From contig BQKZ01006154.1 in the NCBI GenBank assembly GCA_036244855.1, positions 1 to 10,596 of the forward strand: a stretch of DNA of 10,596 bases. Reading direction: 5' to 3'. The translations under genes and the position numbers were made by a program. Origin of the DNA: Temnopleurus reevesii. Its lineage: Eukaryota; Echinodermata; Echinoidea; Temnopleuroida; Temnopleuridae. The notes under the pieces are model-generated. The model worked only from the letters and a program-made list of their open reading frames with translations. It did not search any database and was not told the DNA's origin. Shown here piece by piece: positions 1 through 9,300 of this stretch (positions are counted from its first letter, which is position 1; each line of letters starts with the position of its first letter).

Positions 1-1996
1 GTTCTTACAATTCAACAAAAATTGCTGTATTCAGTAATAATATTTTAAGTACATCTTCTTCTATCGGCTAAAAATAAGGCACACACAATTCAGTACACGG
101 ACATTTGCTTTACAACCTTCTCTAACAAAATGTTTTATATCTTTAAACTAAAACATTTTAAATAATGCTTTTGTTAAGCTTGCATGTAGTTCTGATATGC
201 AAAATATCATAGGCACACAATTTCGATTTTATGTAAAATACAAAACTGAATTATATAGTGTAATTGTTACTCATCATTGTTCATATCATGCTTAATTCAC
301 ATCCGTTTGGTAATTCCTTGATTGACATACTTCGATGGTGTTTCTATAGTCATTTTAATAAAATTTCGATCCATTTTACCTGTACAATTACTTTAAATAC
401 CATCAATGCTGAAATAGTTTACAACGTTCAATCCTAAATCAAATAAGTAAAATATTTGAATCACTATATATAGTGCAGTATAAGTTTTGATCAAGTTTTC
501 ACAATTCGAGGTCATTATTGTGTCAGATATTGGGTTATAATGTTTTGCTAAAGTATTGCACGTAAGGAACTTCCTATAAAATGTTTGACATTCTTTCCTT
601 CTTTAAAGCGCTATGGTACTCTCTGTTTTTAGCGGTATAGAAATAATCTATATTATTATTAGTATTATTAAATCACTGCAGCTTCACAGGGCCGATGTTA
701 TTTACTCATCTAATTTATTTATTTTCTTTTCGCCCCTTTCTTGTTCAGTTCGAAAACAGGAGAAGTATTTGTATTCTATGACCACAAAATTAAATCCCAA
801 TCGGAGAACAGTATAGTAGACAATAAATATATGTTCCGAGCTAATACTCTCTGCTGCCAGCTATCGGACGGAGGTATCATATAAATTCTTATTCCTGTAT
901 CGGTTCTACGAGAACGAGAACATGAAATGTGATGTACATTCTGTATACAATAATCGCTAGTCACTCACATGTTATCCTTTTCTATGGTATTCTGCTAAAA
1001 AATTGACGATGTATAAAGAACAATTATGTACGAAATGGCGTTCAAATATATACGCAGCCTCTCATGATATTGTGATTAATGTTAAATGAGTATTATACTT
1101 GTTGATTTAAATATACATTAACAATCATGTTAACTAACATATTCAAATTTGATGAATGCGCAAATGAGCGGTTTGGCTTTTGTGTACTTACATCATTTTG
1201 GGAAAAGTGAACAGTATGTTCGTTGGGTGAAGAAGGAATTAATAACATTTCATTGCTTAGTGAACAATCATAATCTGTCGGATGTCATTAATTTGGTTAA
1301 TTTTGCATAAAACACGCACAGTGGAAAATCTGCAGAAACCATGCACAGACAATGTCCATTCTTTCTTTTTGTTGTAGTTTCCATACAAATTACATGGCAC
1401 ATAATATCAAATACAGAAAAACGCAGCAATATCATTATTCATAACAATAATAGAATGTGAACTGCATCGAAAGACATGCGAATGGGATTTCTTAAAATGT
1501 AAAGATGATGGTCTCCTGATACCAGCCATGCTGTAATCCAGATTAATTTACAGTTTACAAAATGATGTATGTTACAATATACATTGCAAATGATGAAAGT
1601 AAATATAATTTTGTTAAATCTGACTGTTTCTCATACGCAACGATTATATTTACTTGTATTTCATTTAGCAATACACCCTTGAACCGAATCTATAAAAATA
1701 CATGTCACAGGTATAATCGTCTTTCATATTGCAGATTTATTAGTTTGCTCGTTACTTTTGATCGATCACATAATACATTTTTTGATCATACAGCGTGTCT
1801 TATTGTTCATGTATTAATAAGAAAATAAATCAATGCTATTCGTGATTACAAAAATATAGCATTTTGGGATGATGTTATAAATAATAAAAGCAACAAAAAA
1901 TGGCCCCATGACATGGCGATATAATATAACATAAATCAAGGACGAAATCACTTCGTACTGACAACATTTAGGATGAGCAGAGCGTTTGTAAAATAT
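1..1996. other. AT-rich intergenic sequence, nothing recognised
   Basis: Open frames here are short (under 90 codons), AT-biased, rich in Ile, Phe, Tyr and Ser, and without domain motifs. I found no convincing splice sites, tRNA or rRNA. Downstream exons or 3' UTR of the minus-strand gene could lie here, but nothing marks them. Confidence 0.6.
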
Positions 1997-2125
1997 GGGG
2001 CTTGTAACATAAAAGATGCAATTAAATTTACAATAAATATTTATCGTAAGTCTATGGCAATATGTGCACTAAAGAGATGCAAATAATTGACAGATTAATC
2101 TTATCTCTTTTATGTTACAGGCCCC
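1997..2125. mobile_element. MITE-like element, 129 bp, 20-bp terminal inverted repeats
   Basis: GGGGCTTGTAACATAAAAGA at 1997-2016 is inverted as TCTTTTATGTTACAGGCCCC at 2106-2125, with 19 of 20 bases matching. Inner bases continue to pair imperfectly (GATGCAATTAA against TTAATCTTATC). There is no coding capacity. A target duplication is not obvious, so the superfamily is uncertain (hAT-like is possible). The right end, pyrimidine-rich and ending TTACAG, mimics a splice acceptor. Confidence 0.65.
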
Positions 2126-2445
2126 TGACCATACAAACTGCGTCATCGACGATTTTAAATGCAACGCCTCGGTTGCCGCGACGTCAGCCTCTGCAATAAA
2201 ACTGAGATCAAATGTGACTTTTCCAGCAATAACATCGGCATCTTTGCTGGAACTAACGCGCTTTATCTATGCGACGTAAACGTAGCTGTGGACATTAAAT
2301 TTATGGGAAGCCGAAGCGGTAATCGACACTACCACGAAGATTTTCGGGATGAAACTCTTTTCTACGGCAAAAACAACGACGCTCAATCTCTATCTACAAA
2401 TAAACCGTTCCACTAAGAAAAAAAATCATTATAAAAAAAAAAGAA
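2126..2445 (+). other. Unrecognised GC-richer stretch ending in AATAAA and an A-rich tract
   Basis: It contains an 85-codon ATG-to-stop frame (2159-2416), rich in Asn, Asp and Cys, with no domain I recognise. A different frame is also open from 2121 to 2278, so neither is clearly coding. AATAAA at 2399-2404 is followed by a run of mostly A (2415-2443), as in a retroposed copy. It may be a decayed retrocopy, or a piece of the same degenerate repeat seen at 3770-4330. I do not call a gene. Confidence 0.25.
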
Positions 2446-2502
2446 ACACTTCTTTTGGATTTAACGTCCTCCGTTCCGTAGCAATGGTTAAACACGATAT
2501 TA

Positions 2503-2672
2503 GTCGTTTTCGAAATTGGTTGATCGAGGCTTGTAGACGGTAGAAAACGAGTGCGCATTTGACGTGAATGACAAACGCATGTCAGATGCGCACATGTCAT
2601 TCACTGCGCATCAGATGCGGACTCGTTTTCTACCGCCCACAGGCTTCCCTCCACCGATTTCGAAAACCGACG
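2503..2672. repeat. Long imperfect inverted repeat (fold-back)
   Basis: The left arm (about 2505-2573) and right arm (about 2595-2672) are reverse complements with mismatches and small gaps. The best block is CGGTAGAAAACGAGT at 2538-2552, mirrored by ACTCGTTTTCTACCG at 2621-2635. The outer TTTTCGAAA blocks also pair, and GTGAATGACA pairs with TGTCATTCAC next to the 21-nt loop. It has the shape of a fold-back element or MITE. No transposase is present, and no target duplication was found. Confidence 0.65.
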
Positions 2673-2787
2673 ATAAAGGCTTATTGTGACTTTTGGCTAG
2701 AGCGTTATCGGTGGTTTGTCAGCAATGACGCCGTGTTTGTCATTTTTCAGCAGCATCCTCAACGTACCTCTCATCAGGAATGAACAT

Positions 2788-2818
2788 AGCATCTGCCTTT
2801 AATACTAAAGCAGATGCT
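2788..2818. repeat. Small hairpin beside the piggyBac-like insertion
   Basis: AGCATCTGC at 2788-2796 pairs with GCAGATGCT at 2810-2818, and a further TTTA/TAAA can pair if one C bulges out. It sits 6 bp left of the TTAA duplication of the adjacent element. Confidence 0.45.
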
Positions 2819-2824
2819 TTAATA

Positions 2825-2828
2825 TTAA
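2825..2828. repeat. TTAA target-site duplication, left copy
   Basis: TTAA directly precedes the terminal CCCTAAAAAG. It matches the right copy at 3766-3769 and is the standard piggyBac footprint. Confidence 0.75.
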
Positions 2829-3765
2829 CCCTAAAAAGCCCAAGGGGGGGCACAATGTGCCCCCCCTACCACATAATCGTTAACCACTCCTACATTTTTG
2901 GTCCGATTACGCTCAAATTTGGTGACTTTTTCCGAAATTTTATTGCGGACATTATGATACCATTTTTATTATTATCCCGTATTTCATGTTGCCATGGCAA
3001 CCACAAAACAAACAGCATGTTTGTCCGTTTTTCGAATAATTTCAGTTTTTCAGCTTCAAATCTGCCCAAAAAGGCATGGAAATGGTCACAATTTATGATT
3101 TTTAGTTTGCTTTTGCTCTCTCCTGTGCATCTTGAACAGAAAACACGCTTTCCGACAATTTCTTTTGTTTTTCTTTGTTTTTTAGTCACTTTTTTCATGA
3201 ATATTTAATAAAATATTTAAAAATACTTTTTCCAACTTAATGCAAATAAAAGTACCCCAGACGCTTCCAGAAAGCCCTGAAAATCATATTGGTGAAGATT
3301 GGAGCTTAAAAAGTGAAAAATTAAAGGAATAACATGAACTTTTTAAAAGCTGTCTGGCGCCCTCTATCAGCAATATTGTGATAAATATGACATGATGCAA
3401 TTATTGTCATATTTTGACCTCTAAATGCATCTAATGTGTTTAATAAAGTCATGGAATGTGTTCCTAAGATATTAAAGAGGGATAATACCACATTTCAGTC
3501 ATTTTCCAATCCACAATATTGATTTTAATAGACCATATATCAAAAGTGACAAAATTCACCCTTTTTTAATGTATTTTATTGAATTGCGCCCTCAAACGGT
3601 GACCTTGAGAAATTCCGACGGTCAGAAATTGTAGATTACGACTTGCTCTACATCTGTGACAAATTTCAGCCCGATCCGTCAAATATTTTGAATGTTCTCG
3701 AGGGGGGGCACAATGTGCCCCCCCTTGGGCCACAGAGACATCAAAATAGCTTGGGCTTTTTAGGG
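2829..3765. mobile_element. Non-autonomous piggyBac-like element, 937 bp, with TTAA target duplication
   Basis: The ends are perfect inverted repeats, CCCTAAAAAGCCCAAG (2829-2844) and its complement (3750-3765), directly flanked by TTAA at 2825-2828 and 3766-3769. Known: piggyBac transposases insert at TTAA and duplicate it, and their termini typically begin CCC, with CCCTAGAAAG in the founding element. A subterminal G7-CACAATGTG-C7 palindrome occurs near each end (2844-2866 and 3702-3724). The interior has no convincing transposase: the open frames at 2780-3208 (+) and 2890-3198 (-) lack a recognisable DDD catalytic region. It is therefore a MITE-like derivative that would need a transposase made elsewhere. 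Confidence 0.82.
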
Positions 3766-3769
3766 TTAA
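3766..3769. repeat. TTAA target-site duplication, right copy
   Basis: TTAA directly follows the terminal CTTTTTAGGG, completing the pair with 2825-2828. Confidence 0.75.
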
Positions 3770-4330
3770 GGCAGTGATATCTGCGATTGCGATGGCATTG
3801 CAATTGAAGGTGGCGTTGATCATAACTAACGTTGCCTAAAGCATTGAAGCAGAGTTTGAATATGACTTCAGTTAAGATTGAAGTCGGATAAACACATGTG
3901 TTCATGAGAGCCCGTCAGTAATGATGTCGAAGATGCCATCAGCAATGTTGAATACGATGTTCGTCAGCAGCAACGTCGACGTAATAATGGCCATGTCAAC
4001 CGCGGTACCAATGCTGATGTTGGGTGCGACTAACCCACTGAAGTGACATCATATCGGTGGTGACGGTGCTATATGTGACATTCGTCTTCAGGCTTCGGTG
4101 AATTTGGATATTGCAAAAATACCACTGGTGCCTTCTAAGTGTGTCAATAGTGCTGGCAACGACTACCTAAACAATAATGTTATGTTTTATGCGTCAATCA
4201 GAGGGAGCGGTGTCATTTATTCACTCTGGATAGGACGTTCGTCAGCGTTAACATCGGCGATTACATCCACACTTCTTTTCTGGCGGTTGTGACAACGAAA
4301 TCAACACCCCCAGTAAATTGTGAAATGGCG
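3770..4330. other. GC-richer degenerate stretch with GTC/AGC/AAT-type words, no gene called
   Basis: Words such as GTCAGTAATGATGTCG, ATCAGCAATGTTG, GTCAGCAGCAACGTCGACG and GTCAGCGTTAACATCGGCG recur in imperfect form. Similar words lie left of the piggyBac-like element (GTCAGCAATGACGCC near 2719, CAGCAATAACATCGGC near 2225). This suggests one degenerate repeat or decayed coding locus that was later split by insertions. Short palindromes occur inside, including ACACATGTGT near 3892 and GACTTCA/TGAAGTC near 3864-3885. Frames are broken and no domain is visible. Confidence 0.3.
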
Positions 4331-4703
4331 ATGTTGATATAGAACGATGCATGCAGTCTTTGATTTCCATGGTACTGCAAAATGAAAAATGTCTTACTAT
4401 CCATTATCATGATTATGGTAACGTAAAAAATCATATGCTCTCGAGAGACGCAATTTTGCCGATATCATACGTCACAATTTGGGCTTGTTGATTAGGTCCC
4501 TATTTTCTGAACGGGAATGAAATAATGCTGATATGACATGGTGAATATAATGTTCCTAATGTATTGGACAAAAAAATAGAGAAAACCCGAAGGCAAAATT
4601 CGTCCGTCGGATCTTGAACGAAAGGCTCCATGTACCCGTGTCTGAGCGTTCCACATTTTCGCTCATAGAGTCCACACTACACGTCCAGGGACACGAAACA
4701 GTG

Positions 4704-4711
4704 TATAAAAG
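4704..4711 (+). promoter_or_regulatory. TATA-box-like sequence TATAAAAG
   Basis: This is an exact match to the TATAWAAG consensus on the plus strand, followed within 100 bp by the E-box/CRE-like cluster. No convincing plus-strand gene starts downstream: the open stretch at 4726-4986 begins at GTG and has no domain. The box may be chance or belong to an unseen non-coding transcript. Confidence 0.2.
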
Positions 4712-4720
4712 ATAAAATCC

Positions 4721-4796
4721 ATGACGTGCTAAACACCAAGATCGTGATGTGGTCACATGACGTAGTCACGTGGTGTAGTAACGTATACGTCATCAA
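4721..4796. promoter_or_regulatory. Cluster of E-box and CRE-like sites
   Basis: In about 75 bp lie TGACGTG (4722-4728), the palindrome-like GTCACATGAC (4752-4761) overlapping TGACGTA (4758-4764), GTCACGTGGT with a CACGTG E-box (4765-4774), the perfect palindrome ACGTATACGT (4781-4790) and TACGTCATCA (4787-4796). Known: CACGTG binds bHLH-ZIP factors such as MITF/TFEB/USF, and TGACGT binds CREB/ATF factors. Whether this is an enhancer or a decayed repeat cannot be told from sequence alone. Confidence 0.3.
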
Positions 4797-6228
4797 AGTT
4801 TTTGGCAAGTTCGGTAGAAACATTGGCTTATGTTTCAATCGGTTTAGCAGCATTACTTCTTCTTTTTACCTAGCGGAAAAAGAAAAAAACAAACATTCAT
4901 TTGTCGTGATCTGTAAAAATGTAAAACAATACAGTGAGAGGGATTACTTGTCAGTGAGTCAGGCAAATTATATATTATATTATTAAATTATAATCATATG
5001 TTTAAGATAAGTGAAACATTTATATTGTTTTTCAACTGGTCAAATTCATTTTTTACTCTTGATGTTTACATTAAAAATAATATTTGCGAGGAATCTATAA
5101 GAATCTGAGAGATGCGTTCTTTTATGAATATAAACGAAATACCATTGTGACAAAAATTCAAGTCATATGCATACTGGAGTACTGCCCCCGGTTAAATAAT
5201 GCTCATGTTTATCTATTCATATTTTGTTAACCGACACCACACATGTAAATGAGCCTAATGATTAGAATGCAATGAAATATATGGATTAATAACAATGATT
5301 TATCCAAACAGATGTATATATTTCATTATAAGCAAAGCAAACCGATACTTTTCTTTTACTCAGATCAACAAACTACTTTGAAAATCAATGATGAATGGTA
5401 ATCACAACTGTTCTAGATGACGGAAAATTTCGAAGTGTACAAAACACCAGAACAAAACAAAACCAAAGCCAAAACACAAAACATAATGAGGGAATTTATG
5501 AGAATGCATCAATAAAAAAATGATATACATAGGACCCGAGCACCATAATGTCCCAATGTTTTTATCACCTTTTTTTTTTTTTAAAATAAGTTTTAAATAC
5601 AAGTGATATTTTGAACGTACAAATAAATGTTAAAGGTTTGATTACAAAAAAAGGGGGAACCAGGTATTCTGCCTTGAGAGAAATGATTGAATAACATGAG
5701 TTGGATGATACTTCAAGAGAAAGAGTCTCGCTTACCTAAAGCTACTCATTAACAATCTAATGTGAATAAAGCAAAATTCAAGACAATAAACCATAAATGG
5801 TTATACTGCAGATCAAATTTATCATCGTTTGTTTCTTATATGGTGACAATAATTACTTTAATTCAGAACATTTCCCGTAAAAATCGAAATGTTATTGTTC
5901 GCTGGATGTACTTAAATCATTACATCTAGCATTTAGAGTGATGATGACTAGGCATGGTATCACAGAAAATTAGTATCGACCATTTTGCCAGATTGATAAA
6001 AATGAAACAAAAAATATTTCAACTCAGATGGAGTATAGCTAAGGGCAATTTCGAGTCAAATGTGACTCTGAAGGAATGAAATGCACTCAGACTATTTTCC
6101 TGTGAATCTTTATTTTCCTGATCAATTATCGATTATAGTTGGGGAAAACCCCGTCTGTTTTGTACCTGCCTGTTCACAAGTACAAGCGTAAATTGTTATA
6201 AATAAAAGCTTTCAGGCATCAATGAGAC
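4797..6228. other. AT-rich stretch, no clear gene
   Basis: It contains a 13-T run (5570-5582) and scattered A/T-rich low complexity. The only splice-like signal of note on the minus strand is a micro-exon candidate at 5756-5736 (AG before it, AG|GTAAGC after it), which would end the CRADD-like protein two residues after the splice. That is speculative. The minus-strand frame at 5402-5602 is low-complexity Phe/Leu/Lys and I do not call it. Confidence 0.4.
6109..6114 (-). promoter_or_regulatory. Candidate polyadenylation signal AATAAA
   Basis: The minus strand reads AATAAA here, about 115 nt beyond the stop at 6231-6229 that exon 4 would reach by read-through. It would serve as the 3' end signal of that transcript form. 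AATAAA is common by chance in AT-rich DNA, so this is weak on its own. Confidence 0.25.
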
Positions 6229-6293
6229 TTAAGAATAGAGGCATATAACTACAAGGAGAGGTATGGGTTTTGTATGCGACAAGTATTTCTTAC

Positions 6294-6356
6294 CTTTTCC
6301 TTTTTTCTTGCCTTTCTTTTTCTTTCCTCCTTTACCTTGCAATCTATTTACATGTG
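6294..6356 (-). CDS. Exon 4: glycine/lysine-rich C-terminal block (63 nt)
   Basis: This short exon encodes residues 224-244: HVNRLQ followed by a Gly/Lys run (GKGGKKKKGKKKGK). It was found by splice logic. A long pyrimidine tract (minus strand, about 6390-6362) leads to AATTAG|CACATG, and its two leading bases complete the codon left by exon 3. The reading frame is open and ends at AAAAG|GTAAGA, a near-consensus donor, again phase 1. The lysine bias echoes exon 1, which supports membership in the same protein. The exon could instead be terminal: reading through the donor adds about 21 residues (GKKYLSHTKPIPLLVVICLYS) to a TAA at 6231-6229. Confidence 0.55.
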
Positions 6357-9300
6357 CTAATTTTCAAAGAAAGAAAAAAAAAACACAAAAGAAATAAGAA
6401 CGTTTATGCAAATTTATGAACACAATTTCACAGTTATTAATATCAATAATTGCTACAGTTCAAGATGTTTGATGGGAGTAATCTTGCAATGTCCTTTTCC
6501 AACGCCACATCAGGTTATCATTAACTATCTCAGAACAACTATCTGTAGGAAAGAGCAAATAAAAACTAGTTGATTTATCAATTTACGTTCTTCAAAAATT
6601 CACAACGGCGTGAATTAGGTGATGGTTATGACTTGGCTTATCAAGTAATGAAATAATATGCGTCGATGTGGATTGAAATGAGCTAGGTTAATATCTGCCT
6701 TATTGGTCATCTAACAAGTTTGGCCTTTTGGTTGAAGCAGAACATTTTTCTGATGAAGACACGCCGAATGTCAAAATGTTGGCTGAACATCAGTTTCCAA
6801 ACATAAGGGATTTCTTACGTAACAAGGAATTTAATACTAACAGAATATCATACCTATTGCTTGTGTCATTCCGCATGTTTTCAGTGCAAAGATAAGTCTA
6901 TGTTCTGTAGCCGCTACCCCGGACGTTTCTTCCCACAGGATGAGGCTGTAGAATGCTTGTTCTCGCACCTTTTCGTACCGGTTCTCGATCTGCGGCACCA
7001 AACCGGCTGTTCCCAACTCTAGCGCCATTCTCTTCCAATGATGCCCGAGCTTCTTAGCAACGGGTTCGAGGATGTTTACCATGGCTGAAAGAAGATTAAA
7101 AAAAGAATAAACTTTATCAATGATTCAGTTGTTTGAAAGATTTGGTTTTGGTAACATAAAATGTAGGGTATAGGTTTCCTGCTAACTTTATACTCCCCCA
7201 AATATCCTCCCCCAAAAGTTAATAATAAATCTTAATGCTCGCCAAAATAAAAGCAAACTATCAAGATCAGGCATTCAAATTAGCTTGCAAAAGCATAACA
7301 ATGTAGCTTTCCTGTTGATAAACTGAACATCTGTGCACTCTCTTCAGAAGAAGAGGGAGGGGAATTTCTTTTGTGCATCTCTATCTATTTGGAATGACTG
7401 AGTAGAAGTTGTTTAATGTGTTCGCTTCCACTTAGTCTGCCAGAAGAGATCCCTGGGTTTCGTTGTGTGCATACACAGAGAGTGATACAGGGTATGAGGG
7501 TAGAGCAATGATGTATCCTGCTCTGCGCATGCACACACCAAAAGTCTAGGGTATGTGCTTGCAAACTAGCTTCCACTGTTGTTTTGATCACCTCGGATTC
7601 TGTTTTTCCCATCCAGTTTTTTTTTCGATGAGGTTTCCTTAAAAAAAAATCATCCCTAATGTTTGCGGGAAACGTCCGGTGAAGCCTTATGTAGACCACG
7701 ACTTCTGTCGACTATAAAGGAGGTGTTCATCGGTGATGGTTTGAATGTGCACAGATGCCAACCGTGCCGGAATATTCATGAGATACATTTGCAAATGACT
7801 TCATCGCTTTTATCACAAGTGAATGGCTGAGACTGAATTTTCATGTATATATTTTTAGTGATGTACTATTCTACTTGCAGAGTTTTGTTATTGTTTATGT
7901 TATTATAGTGTAAATATTTATGTATGAATTTTTATTGATATATCATTTTGATTGTCGAGTTTGTTATTGTATATGTACCTTTTATTATGCAAGACCCGTC
8001 GTGATACCAATATCTTGTTGTGAGGGCATCCTGATAAAATATTGATCAATAAATAAATGAATAAATACGCCATTGCTGTGATTCTCTCATTTTTCTTCAG
8101 CTGTTGCGTTATTCACATTTCGATCTTGACATCATGCAAATTGGTATCTCTGAATGTGATATTTAATAAACGAGAAATTACCTGAGAAATGCCTCTTCTC
8201 CAGTAGATCCGCAAGCAGATTGAACTCCTGCTTTCTGATCCCCTCGACGTATACCTCAAACTCCCGCACCCCTCTGGTGAGCAACTCTGCTATGATCTGT
8301 CGGTTTGTCTCTGCATTTTGCCCCTTGCCCATCCGCCTGATGAGTCGGCCCTTGTCGCTGTCGATCACCACTTTCTCCAGCAGATGCTTGACCATGTCGT
8401 AAGCCATCACCGTGTTGGCCAGAGGCTGGGTGTAGACGGTCAGCATCTGACGGCATTCTTGCACAGCTGTGGGTAGAAGTAAAGAAACAAGGATGGTAAT
8501 AGACTTGTTTTACTCATCAATTCAAATTTATGCACGTTTTTTTTTGCCGGTTAGTAACATTTTAACTTCAATACTTGGAATTCAGCTTGCATATATTTCT
8601 TGTTGCTATGTCGGGCAAGCATCGGGAAAAATACATACAATTTGTACCCATCAGGACACCCGCCTGTCGGGACTACGTGGGCGAAAATCGAAGTGTACCG
8701 CTTGAGATGAAGTTTGAAGATTTGACACTCTGATCATAGAGGTAATGATTGGCTGAGCGTAGAGAACATAATGACTGGGCGGTGATTCACAAAGATAAGA
8801 AATATTTTAGTGTCGTTCGCACGCAAGGTATAACGTTTCAAATTATTTTAGGTCTTAAAAACTTTTTTTCCCCGACATGATCAAAAGGTTTTTGAAACCT
8901 AACGTAGTGTGAACGCAAAAGGTTTCGAAACCTTTTTTAACGTAAATTTTCGGCAGTAGCGCTCACGGTATGTGCCCGAAAGGTTTCGAAAGACTTTATT
9001 TATGTGCGGCTCTAAGTGAAAATACTGGAACATTGAAACCAATGGTCTGCATTCGCAGAATATCATTTTACTAGATGAGCAACAAAAAGCGAGTGGGGGG
9101 GAGGGCGAGTTTGAGTAGGTTGGCATGTCCTGTATATAATTAATGCAAAAAGGTTTCGAAACCCTTTGGGCGTCGACGCCTTTTGAGCGTCGAAACTTTA
9201 GGTACTATCAGAACAAATTTACGAACGACTTGTACTGAATACGAGTTCTATTTCCCAAGCTCCATAACTGACAAGAGGGAAAATGAAAAGGATAAAGAAA

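Noticed and set aside
1562..1828. 88-codon plus-strand frame
   Set aside because: It is AT-biased, without motifs or homologous features I recognise, as expected by chance in AT-rich DNA.
2121..2278. Possible plus-strand exon after an apparent acceptor TTACAG|GCCCC
   Set aside because: The acceptor is the right terminal repeat of the 1997-2125 element. The frame from 2121 stops at 2278, and the longer frame from 2159 is a different one with stops before its ATG.
2890..3198. Minus-strand open frame inside the piggyBac-like element, with CSRC and CDHFH words suggesting a transposase zinc-finger remnant
   Set aside because: The cysteine and histidine spacing does not fit the piggyBac C-terminal finger convincingly, and no DDD catalytic region is visible.
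5402..5602. Minus-strand frame rich in Phe, Leu and Lys
   Set aside because: It is low complexity, spans a poly-T run and has no domain or splice support in phase with exon 4.
5736..5756. 21-nt terminal micro-exon for the CRADD-like gene (stop at 5751-5749)
   Set aside because: The acceptor and donor look fair and the phase fits, but a match this short is easily chance and nothing else supports it.
7385..7699. Open stretch of about 104 codons on the minus strand within intron 2
   Set aside because: It starts at GTG, has no domain and is not joined by good splice sites. It lies between two exons that join perfectly without it.
8886..9163. CRISPR-like array, because short palindromes recur
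   Set aside because: Spacing is irregular, the copies differ, and the context is a eukaryotic intron.
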